From positions 310,001 through 374,000 of the forward strand of contig NZ_JAJMOY010000004.1 of assembly GCF_020991415.1 (NCBI RefSeq): 64,000 bases of DNA. Direction: 5' to 3'. This document shows, piece by piece, positions 54,295 through 61,550 of the stretch. The stretch's first letter is position 1; every line of letters begins with the position of its first letter. The translations under genes were made by a program, and so were the position numbers. Source of the DNA: Flavobacterium sp. ENC. GTDB taxonomy: Bacteria; Bacteroidota; Bacteroidia; Flavobacteriales; Flavobacteriaceae. Below the pieces are notes generated by a model. The model worked only from the letters and a program-made list of their open reading frames with translations, ran no database searches and was not told the DNA's origin.

Positions 54295-55803
54295 TTATTT
54301 GGTAATATTTGTTAAGCTATCCGGGAAGTACGAGTCGGATAAATTACTAAACTCATCCCCGCGCATAAAGATATTAATATCGACATCGGCAAAGCTGTTT
54401 TTGCCCGCTGCGGCCAAAAGTTCGTTAGCCGCATGCAGCGTATTTTTATGAAAATGATACACACGGTCTGATTTGTCAGTGACTACCAGTCCTTTCATCA
54501 GCATTTTGTTTTGGGTTGCCACTCCGGTCGGACATTCATTATTATGACAACGTAATGCCTGAATACAGCCTAAAGAAAACATAAATCCACGTGCACTATT
54601 GCACATATCTGCCCCCAAAGCAACAGCATGTAAAATAGAATAGCCCGAAAGGATTTTTCCACTTCCTATAATACGTATTTTATCGCGGATATTTAAGCCG
54701 ATCAGGGTTTTGTTTACGAATATCAAAGCCGGTTCAAAAGGCATTCCGACACCATCGGCAAATTCTAAGGGCGCTGCTCCCGTACCACCTTCAGCACCAT
54801 CAACGGTAATGAAATCAGGGTAGGTATCCTCTGCAATCATCTCATGGCAAATGGCTTCAAATTCAGCAGTGTTTCCAATACATAATTTAAATCCGACTGG
54901 TTTGCCATTCGATAGCTGACGCAACTGTGCAATAAAACGAATCAGTCCTTTACTGTCTGAAAAAGCATGATGCCCCGGAGGGGAAAGAATCATCGTATGC
55001 GGTTCAACTCCTCTTATTTTAGCAATTTGTTCGGTATTTTTAGCAGCCGGAAGCACACCTCCGTGTCCGGGTTTTGCACCTTGCGACAATTTAATTTCAA
55101 TCATCTTAACGTTCGGAAGATTGGCTTTTTCCGAGAATTTCTCAGGGCTGAAATTCCCTTCAGCGTCCCTGCATCCGAAATAGCCCGTCCCAATTTGCCA
55201 GGTAATATCACCACCACCGGCAAGGTGAAATTCAGTTAAGCCGCCTTCTCCGGTATTCTGGTAAAAATTTCCTTTTTTGGCACCTAAATTAATGGCGCGC
55301 ACTGCGTTTTCACTTAGCGAACCAAAACTCATGGCCGAAACATTAAACAGAGAAGCTGAATATGGTTGTTTGCAATCTTTTCCGCCCACTAAAACACGTG
55401 GTAATTCTTCATTAACTTTCGCCGGAAATATAGAATGTTTGATTCCTTCGTAACTGTCCTGATTTAAGTTTTGCTGTGTTCCGAAAGGCGTACTGGAATC
55501 TATGTTTTTGGCTCTTTGGTAAACCATAGAGCGCTGGTTTCTGGAAAATGGCTTTCCATCAGTAGCTCTTTCAATGAAATATTGCTGAATTTCCGGTGCG
55601 ATCATTTCAAACAGATACCTGAAATAACCCAAGACAGGGAAGTTTCTTAAAATGGCATGTTTCGTCTGAAGGGCATTATACACTCCAACAACTAATAATA
55701 TAGGTAAAATAATTACAAGTAAAAAACCACGTCCCGAATAATAATAGACTGCGGCAACAACAAGAAACAATAAGAATCCGTAAATGAAGAATTTTTTTCT
55801 CAT
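54295..55803 (-). CDS. membrane-anchored FMN-binding glutamate synthase-like protein
   Basis: The 502-residue protein has two N-terminal hydrophobic helices (about 5-45) and then the FMN/Fe-S barrel of glutamate synthase large subunits. Segments include VDGAEGGTGAAPLEFADG, IIGSGKILSGYSILHAVALG and the Cys cluster GCIQALRCHNNECPTG, which binds a 3Fe-4S centre in known enzymes. The glutaminase and FMN-linker domains of GltB are absent. Relatives are labelled FMN-binding glutamate synthase family; the reaction is not established. Confidence 0.88.
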   Translation of the reverse strand: MRKKFFIYGFLLFLVVAAVYYYSGRGFLLVIILPILLVVGVYNALQTKHAILRNFPVLGYFRYLFEMIAPEIQQYFIERATDGKPFSRNQRSMVYQRAKNIDSSTPFGTQQNLNQDSYEGIKHSIFPAKVNEELPRVLVGGKDCKQPYSASLFNVSAMSFGSLSENAVRAINLGAKKGNFYQNTGEGGLTEFHLAGGGDITWQIGTGYFGCRDAEGNFSPEKFSEKANLPNVKMIEIKLSQGAKPGHGGVLPAAKNTEQIAKIRGVEPHTMILSPPGHHAFSDSKGLIRFIAQLRQLSNGKPVGFKLCIGNTAEFEAICHEMIAEDTYPDFITVDGAEGGTGAAPLEFADGVGMPFEPALIFVNKTLIGLNIRDKIRIIGSGKILSGYSILHAVALGADMCNSARGFMFSLGCIQALRCHNNECPTGVATQNKMLMKGLVVTDKSDRVYHFHKNTLHAANELLAAAGKNSFADVDINIFMRGDEFSNLSDSYFPDSLTNITK

Positions 55804-55839
55804 GTTTTTTAAAAAATTAAAGAGGTAATAAATGTATAA

Positions 55840-56616
55840 TTAGTTGAATCTTAAACGAACGTAAACGTGTTTAATGCCTTTTTTATCCGATTCTCTTTCG
55901 TCAATTTCAAGAATATCGGTTAGCGATTTCAGCATGGGTGTCAGTTTGGTAAAGCCGTAATTTCTAGGGTCAAATTCAGGTTTTTTCTTTACAATAAGAT
56001 TTCCGACATCGCCTAAAAATGCCCAGCCGTCATCATCTTCGATATCTTCAATGGTGGCTTCAATAAGTTCAATCGTCTGTTTGTCAATTTTGTGTAAGGC
56101 TTTTTCGGCAGGTTTTTCAACCGGTTTTTTAACATCGGCCGCCACTTTGGTTTTCTTTTTCTGAATGGCCCCGTCTAAAACTTCAATGTAAATAAAACGG
56201 TCGCAGGCCACAATAAAAGAGTTGGGGGTTTTCTTTTCTCCAATGCCAATTACTTTCATTCCGGATTCTCTTAATCGAATGGCCAAGCGGGTAAAATCGC
56301 TGTCACTTGAAACAATGCAAAAACCATCCAGTTTTCCTGAATACAGTAAATCCATTGCATCAATTATAAGTGCGGAATCTGAAGAGTTTTTACCAACTGT
56401 ATAGCTGTATTGCTGAATAGGAGTAATGGCATGTTCCAGAAGAACACCTTTCCATCCGTTGGAATTTGGTTTGGTCCAGTCTGCATAAATACGCTTGGTT
56501 GTGGGTGTGCCAAATTTGGTTATTTCTTCCATCATACCTTTAACATTACTGTAAGGTACGTTATCGGCATCAATAAGAACGGCTAATTTTAAATCTTTTG
56601 AGGTGCTTAAAGCCAT
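55840..56616 (-). CDS. NYN domain ribonuclease-like protein with OST-HTH domain
   Basis: The 258-residue protein has an N-terminal NYN (PIN-like) domain. The Asp residues of AVLIDADNVPYSN near 14, SSDSALIIDAMDLLYSG near 85 and IVSSDSDFTRLAIRL near 105 are the metal site. A Lys/Pro linker (about 155-175) connects to an OST-HTH/LOTUS domain (about 180-255), a proposed RNA-binding module. It is expected to cut or bind structured RNA. The gene is single. Confidence 0.88.
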   Translation of the reverse strand: MALSTSKDLKLAVLIDADNVPYSNVKGMMEEITKFGTPTTKRIYADWTKPNSNGWKGVLLEHAITPIQQYSYTVGKNSSDSALIIDAMDLLYSGKLDGFCIVSSDSDFTRLAIRLRESGMKVIGIGEKKTPNSFIVACDRFIYIEVLDGAIQKKKTKVAADVKKPVEKPAEKALHKIDKQTIELIEATIEDIEDDDGWAFLGDVGNLIVKKKPEFDPRNYGFTKLTPMLKSLTDILEIDERESDKKGIKHVYVRLRFN

Positions 56617-56862
56617 TATATAAAGGTGTTATGATTTATGATATTTCTTTTTAAAAAAGCATTTAAAATTAGTGAAAAATAAACAATTACGGCCCTTTAA
56701 GAAGAATTTATAACAGGTATAAATTAGAGAACACCTTAGAGAATATTTATTTTTTGTAAGTTTTTTAGTTTAGTTTTAAGTATTTGTTTAGAAAACTTTA
56801 ACAAATAGTGCTTTTGAATCCGATTCATTTTTAAATTATTATGATAACATCGAATAAATATT

Positions 56863-56870
56863 TATTTTTG
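56863..56870 (+). promoter_or_regulatory. -7 box TATTTTTG before the SPT-like gene
   Basis: TATTTTTG lies 38 bases before the ATG at 56909. No clear TTG element is present 19-23 bases upstream. Confidence 0.5.
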
Positions 56871-56908
56871 CACGCTGTTTAAAATTAAAATTATTACATC
56901 ATTATATT

Positions 56909-58171
56909 ATGGTAAAAGATTTATTCGAAAGAATTCAAAACAATAAAGGGCCATTAGGAAAATGGGCTTCGCAAGCTGAAGGGTATTTTGTATTCCCTAA
57001 ATTAGAAGGAGAACTTGGTCCGAGAATGCAATTTGGCGGAAAAAATATTTTGAACTGGAGTATAAATGACTATTTAGGTCTGGCCAATCATCCGGAAGTA
57101 CGTCAGGCAGATATTGATGCTGCTAAGGAGTTTGGTGCTGCTTACCCAATGGGTGCCCGTATGATGTCAGGTCATACAAAATATCACGAACAATTAGAAA
57201 ATGAACTGGCTGCTTTCGTCATGAAAGAATCCGCTTATTTATTGAATTTTGGTTATCAGGGAATGGTATCTACCATTGATGCCTTAGTAACCAAAAATGA
57301 CATTATTGTATATGATGTAGATTCTCATGCCTGTATCATTGATGGTGTACGTTTGCATATGGGAAAACGTTTTACGTATAAACACAATGATCTGGAGAGC
57401 ATGGAGAAAAACCTGCAGCGTGCTACTAAAATGGCTACGGAAACAGGTGGTGGGATTTTATTTATTACGGAAGGTGTTTTCGGAATGCGAGGACAACAAG
57501 GTAAATTAAAAGAAATTGTTGCCTTAAAAGAAAAATACAATTTCCGTTTACTGGTAGATGACGCACATGGTTTTGGTACACTTGGTAAAACAGGAGCCGG
57601 AGCAGGTGAGGAGCAGGGAGTTCAGGATCAGATTGATGTTTATTTCTCGACTTTTGCAAAATCGATGGCTAATATTGGAGCTTTTATCGCTGCAGATAAG
57701 GATATTATTGATTATTTAAAATACAATTTACGTTCTCAGATGTTTGCAAAAGCATTACCAATGATTCAGACTATTGGTTCTTTGAAACGTTTGGAATTGT
57801 TGCGTAATCACCCGGAATTGAAAGATAAACTTTGGGAAAATGTAAATGCATTGCAAAATGGTTTACGTTCCAGAAATTTCAATATTGGGGATACCAATAC
57901 TTGTGTAACGCCGGTATACCTGGAAGGAAGTGTTCCTGAAGCTATGGTAATGGTAAATGATTTAAGAGAAAACTACGGTATTTTCCTTTCGATCGTAATT
58001 TATCCGGTGATTCCAAAAGGAATTATTTTGTTGAGAATGATCCCGACAACTTCACACACTTTGTCTGATATTGATGAGACATTAGTGGCTTTCGAAGCGA
58101 TTCGTGAGAAACTGGAAAACGGAACCTATAAAGAAATTGCAAGCAGAACTAAAGTTGATTTAGACGCTTAA
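56909..58171 (+). CDS. serine palmitoyltransferase-like PLP enzyme (alpha-oxoamine synthase)
   Basis: The 420-residue fold type I PLP enzyme of the alpha-oxoamine synthase family condenses an amino acid with an acyl thioester. Key sites are YLLNFGYQGM near 113, DVDSHACIIDGV near 135, VDDAHGFGTLG near 215 and the PLP Lys in YFSTFAKSMAN near 253. It resembles the bacterial SPT group that starts sphingolipid synthesis, but in Flavobacteria close relatives condense cysteate for sulfonolipids. The sequence does not settle which. Confidence 0.87.
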   Translation: MVKDLFERIQNNKGPLGKWASQAEGYFVFPKLEGELGPRMQFGGKNILNWSINDYLGLANHPEVRQADIDAAKEFGAAYPMGARMMSGHTKYHEQLENELAAFVMKESAYLLNFGYQGMVSTIDALVTKNDIIVYDVDSHACIIDGVRLHMGKRFTYKHNDLESMEKNLQRATKMATETGGGILFITEGVFGMRGQQGKLKEIVALKEKYNFRLLVDDAHGFGTLGKTGAGAGEEQGVQDQIDVYFSTFAKSMANIGAFIAADKDIIDYLKYNLRSQMFAKALPMIQTIGSLKRLELLRNHPELKDKLWENVNALQNGLRSRNFNIGDTNTCVTPVYLEGSVPEAMVMVNDLRENYGIFLSIVIYPVIPKGIILLRMIPTTSHTLSDIDETLVAFEAIREKLENGTYKEIASRTKVDLDA

Positions 58172-58210
58172 TATTCTAAAAATAAATTTCCGTAGTGGGA
58201 ATTATGTAAA

Positions 58211-58244
58211 AAAATCCATTCTGATAAAGAATGGATTTTTTTTT
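58211..58244 (+). terminator. terminator of the SPT-like gene
   Basis: AAAATCCATTCT (58211-58222) pairs with 58228-58239 across a five-base loop and is followed by a T run. Confidence 0.9.
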
Positions 58245-58293
58245 ATTTATAATTAAATTTATACTCCAATACTAATTCTAAAAACAAAATATT

Positions 58294-58770
58294 ATGAAAA
58301 AACTACTCGCATTAACGATAATCACTTTGGCTTGTTTTACTTCCTGTAAAAAAGCCCCTGAACCGGTTCAGATAGCACCGAACCCGCCAAAAGAGGCTGA
58401 AATTACAGAACCTTCAGGAGATCAGTGTTATCTTTCGACTGCAAACAACAGTACTGTTGAATTAAGTTTTAATGTAAACTCACACCAGGAAGTTAATGGA
58501 AAACTGAGTTATGCTTTATACGGGAAAGATAAAAATGAAGGAACGATTATCGGAAATATGAAAGGAGATACCCTGATTGCAGATTACACCTTTATGTCAG
58601 AAGGAGTTTCGTCTGTGAGAGAAGTTGCCTTTCTTCAAAGAGAAAACACTTTTATAGAAGGTTTCGGAGATATCGTCGATGCCAATAATAAGGTAAGTTT
58701 TAAGGATAAAACAAAATTAAAGTTTGACCCAAAAGTGGTGCTTTCAAAAGTGGATTGTAAAGTAGAGTAA
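58294..58770 (+). CDS. small lipoprotein of unknown function
   Basis: The 158-residue protein has a lipoprotein signal with Cys at residue 18 (FTSCKK) and a Pro/Glu-rich spacer. The mature domain contains alternating strands (VELSFNVNSHQEVNGKLSY) and two further Cys residues, one near residue 43 in GDQCYLS and one near the C-terminus in VDCKVE, which could form a disulfide. No known family is recognised. Confidence 0.78.
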   Translation: MKKLLALTIITLACFTSCKKAPEPVQIAPNPPKEAEITEPSGDQCYLSTANNSTVELSFNVNSHQEVNGKLSYALYGKDKNEGTIIGNMKGDTLIADYTFMSEGVSSVREVAFLQRENTFIEGFGDIVDANNKVSFKDKTKLKFDPKVVLSKVDCKVE

Positions 58771-58790
58771 TCAGCTTTAGAGTATAAAAA

Positions 58791-58829
58791 AAAAAGCTCC
58801 ATTCGTTTATATGAATGGAGTTTTTTTTT
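58791..58829. terminator. bidirectional terminator
   Basis: CTCCATTC (58797-58804) pairs with GAATGGAG (58813-58820), with A runs on the left and nine T bases on the right. It lies between convergent genes, just before the CAGTCT repeat. Confidence 0.9.
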
Positions 58830-58830
58830 G

Positions 58831-58934
58831 CAGTCTCAGTCTCAGTCTCAAGTCTCAGTCTCAGTCTCAGTTTTCAGTCTCAGTTTTCAGTTTACGTTAT
58901 GTCAACTGAGACTGAGACTGACTACTGATCACTT
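58831..58934. repeat. CAGTCT tandem repeat with inverted arm
   Basis: About nine imperfect CAGTCT or CAGTTT units (58831-58894) are followed by the inverted arm ACTGAGACTGAGACTGACTA (58905-58924). The arms pair imperfectly. It is the longest copy of the family also seen at 26074 and 47041. Confidence 0.8.
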
Positions 58935-58936
58935 TT

Positions 58937-60055
58937 TCACAGGTATTTTAAATATGTTTTTCTTTGACAGTGAATTTTTGGATCAAAATTTTTCCAAAGC
59001 AAATGAATCGCTGTGTTTTCGGCCAACTCCGGAGTCCTGATGCAATTCTGGATTCCTTTTTCTGAAAAAGTTTTAAAATATTCATCAAAAATAATAGCCG
59101 TAACCCCTTTATTTTGGTAATCCGGATGAACTCCGATTAAGTAAAAAACGACGTCTTTACTCTTTTTTCGGGCTCTTAATAAATGAATAAATCCAAACGG
59201 AAATAATTTTCCCTTTGCTTTCTGCAAAGCCTCGGAAAAACTAGGCATCACAATACTAAAAGCAACCAGATTATCGTCTTTATCAACCACAAATTTAATG
59301 TATTCAGGATTGATGAAACTGATGTATTTCTTTTTGAAATATTCTTTCTGAACATCCGAAATAGCTACAAATGAAGCTAGTTTTGCATACGATTCGTTAA
59401 ACAAATCAAACATTTTGTCCACATGGGGCATAATGTCTTTTGTTTTCGTGAATGTTAAGGATCGTAAACCGTATCTTTTTTTGATTAATTCCTGCGCTTT
59501 CAGGAAAAATTCCGGTTTCACATTCGAAAACGGAAAGATACTTTCGATATATTCTTTCTCTACCTGAAAGCCTAATTGTTCAAAATGAGTTACATAATAC
59601 GGGTTGTTATACCACGTAATCATCGTTCCCATCTGATCATAACCTTCTGTAAGGACGCCAACTTTATCCAGGTTCGAAAAACCCATTGGCCCTTCAACGT
59701 GCTCCAGATTATTTTGTTTTCCAAGTTCGTAAACTTTTTCCAGCAAAGCTTTTGTCACTTCAATATCATCAATAACATCAAACCATCCGAAACGAACTTT
59801 CCTTTTGTGCTGATTATTTACTTCAGACCAATTGATGATAGCGGTTATCCTGCCCACAATTTCATTGTCTTTATAAGCCAGGTAAAAATAGGCCTCAGCA
59901 TTCTCAAAAGCAGGATTTTTGGTTTTATCAAATGCCTCCAATTCATCTGCAATTATGGGCGGAACCCAATACGGATTGTCTTTGTATAATGAAAAAGGAA
60001 ATTTGATATATGCGGTTAATTCTTTTTTTGTTTTGGCTTCTTTAATTGTAATCAT
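58937..60055 (-). CDS. GNAT-like N-acyltransferase of unknown substrate
   Basis: The 372-residue protein has two regions. Residues 1-150 begin MITIKEAKTKKELTAYIKFP and hold YLAYKDNEIVGRITAIINWS, an acetyltransferase-like start. The C-terminal part around VVFYLIGVHPDYQNKGVTAIIF has the acyl-CoA-binding Gly pattern of the GNAT fold. The length of 372 residues suggests a double GNAT or FemAB-like arrangement. Its position near the SPT-like gene, in convergent orientation, may hint at lipid-related work, but this is inference. Confidence 0.8.
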   Translation of the reverse strand: MITIKEAKTKKELTAYIKFPFSLYKDNPYWVPPIIADELEAFDKTKNPAFENAEAYFYLAYKDNEIVGRITAIINWSEVNNQHKRKVRFGWFDVIDDIEVTKALLEKVYELGKQNNLEHVEGPMGFSNLDKVGVLTEGYDQMGTMITWYNNPYYVTHFEQLGFQVEKEYIESIFPFSNVKPEFFLKAQELIKKRYGLRSLTFTKTKDIMPHVDKMFDLFNESYAKLASFVAISDVQKEYFKKKYISFINPEYIKFVVDKDDNLVAFSIVMPSFSEALQKAKGKLFPFGFIHLLRARKKSKDVVFYLIGVHPDYQNKGVTAIIFDEYFKTFSEKGIQNCIRTPELAENTAIHLLWKNFDPKIHCQRKTYLKYL

Positions 60056-60096
60056 TAAATCGTATTGTAAAATATCTCTGCGAGATTTGGTTATTA

Positions 60097-61089
60097 TTAT
60101 TCGTACTTGGATTTACGTTTTCTTTCCTGTTCCTGATAATCGGTTTCCTTTTTGTTTTTTACACCTTCCGGATCTTTAGGGTCTTTTTTCTTGTCTTTTC
60201 GGGATTGTTTCTTGAATTCCATTTGTGTTTCCTTGTACTTGGTGTCATAACGCCATGAAACACCAACTCCTCCGTAAAGTATAGATGGCGTGCCCTTAAA
60301 ATTACTGCTGACAGATGCATCAACCTGTAAATTGGGGTTAATCAGGTAAGCAGCTCCGCCACGAACGATGGCATCACTGTAAAAATCACTTTTATAGCCC
60401 TGGTTTTCAACAAAACCGGACCATTTGCTATTAAAACCGTGGGTTAAAGTTAGTACATAACCATAACTTGGGTAATCTGTCGAAATATAGTCGGCAATAA
60501 TATTGGTCACAAAAACCCATTTTCCGCCTCCAAATTGATTTTGAGTGATTAAGGCTATTTTTGGGGAAATGCTGGACTCCGGAGAAAAAGAGTAAGGGTT
60601 GTTTTTGCCAACAAAATTGGCTCCTGCAAAAACAGAGATTGCCGGTACTAATTGATGCCAGTCAAATCTGTGATTAGCTTTATAACTGTAAATGTTTTTT
60701 GTCTTTTCGTAGTTTTTAAAAGGATCATAAATTAAATATTTAGCTCCTAAAACAGTTTGCCTGAAATTATTTTTTTTATAATTGGTGTACGGAGTATCAA
60801 AATTTTCCATCTGATATTGTAAATCCAGCACAAATTCAAGTTTTTCGAGAAAGGCACCATATCTGAATGTTAAATCTGTACCAAATCCATTTGCATTATA
60901 ATTTAATAAATCATGCTTTTCTTTTATTCCGTAAATTCCAATTTCTGCCTGAATAACAGACTTTCCGACAGCAAAAGCCGACATTGTTTCACCGGGACGG
61001 TTGGAGTTGATGACATCGGTATATTGGGCGAAAAAGAATTGAGGTGTAAAAAAAAGAGCGGCAATAAATAAGTTTTTAGCTTTTAACAT
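60097..61089 (-). CDS. outer-membrane beta-barrel transporter-like protein
   Basis: The 330-residue protein has a signal peptide (1-21, ending FFAQ) and many alternating strands characteristic of an outer-membrane barrel of the phenol MetA-degradation type (SNRPGETMSAFAVGKSVIQ, YGGVGVSWRYDTK). The last 45 residues are very Lys/Glu-rich (KKQSRKDKKKDPKDPEG) and unlike a barrel; they should face the periplasm. The substrate is unknown. Confidence 0.82.
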   Translation of the reverse strand: MLKAKNLFIAALFFTPQFFFAQYTDVINSNRPGETMSAFAVGKSVIQAEIGIYGIKEKHDLLNYNANGFGTDLTFRYGAFLEKLEFVLDLQYQMENFDTPYTNYKKNNFRQTVLGAKYLIYDPFKNYEKTKNIYSYKANHRFDWHQLVPAISVFAGANFVGKNNPYSFSPESSISPKIALITQNQFGGGKWVFVTNIIADYISTDYPSYGYVLTLTHGFNSKWSGFVENQGYKSDFYSDAIVRGGAAYLINPNLQVDASVSSNFKGTPSILYGGVGVSWRYDTKYKETQMEFKKQSRKDKKKDPKDPEGVKNKKETDYQEQERKRKSKYE

Positions 61090-61188
61090 AAACGTAATTT
61101 TTGATTAAAAAGTAATAACGCATTTCAAATGTACTATATTTTATTATTTATTTAAGATTGATATTTTAATTTTAAACAACGGATTTAT

Positions 61189-61196
61189 TAATTTTG
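61189..61196 (+). promoter_or_regulatory. -7 box TAATTTTG before the DUF4834 gene
   Basis: TAATTTTG lies 19 bases before the ATG at 61215. The nearest TTG at 61158 is further away than usual, so support is moderate. Confidence 0.45.
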
Positions 61197-61214
61197 GAAA
61201 AAAATTATACAATT

Positions 61215-61499
61215 ATGCAAGAAGCATCTTTTTCAGGTTTAATAAAAGCTATCTGTTACATCGTGGCTTTTTATTATATTTTTAAATTTTTAGCTAGAAT
61301 CTTTTTGCCTGTATTGGTAAAAAAGGCTGTAGAAAAAGCAGGAGAGAATTTTCAGAGACAACAACAATATAGTCAGGATGCTTCATGGCAAAAAACGCAA
61401 CGTAATACTGATGAGGTCATTATCAATACGGCGAACGCTAAAAATCCCCGTGAAACCAAAAAAGTGGGAGATTATGTTGATTACGAAGAAATAGATTAA
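61215..61499 (+). CDS. DUF4834 family membrane protein
   Basis: The 94-residue protein starts at ATG 61215 (MQEASFSGLIKAICYIV); an upstream TTG frame to 61194 overlaps the -7 box. One long hydrophobic segment at about 6-30 anchors it, followed by a Gln-rich stretch and an acidic end (VGDYVDYEEID). It fits the DUF4834 family of Bacteroidota, of unknown function, and precedes a YfhO protein gene by 51 bases. Confidence 0.85.
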   Translation: MQEASFSGLIKAICYIVAFYYIFKFLARIFLPVLVKKAVEKAGENFQRQQQYSQDASWQKTQRNTDEVIINTANAKNPRETKKVGDYVDYEEID

Positions 61500-61550
61500 G
61501 TTTGTGTCCTAATAAAATAGGATTTCATCATTTAACCAAACCTGCCAAAA

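Noticed and set aside
58831..58934. CAGTCT tandem units as a possible CRISPR-like array
   Set aside because: Units are about six bases long with no spacers and no cas genes nearby.
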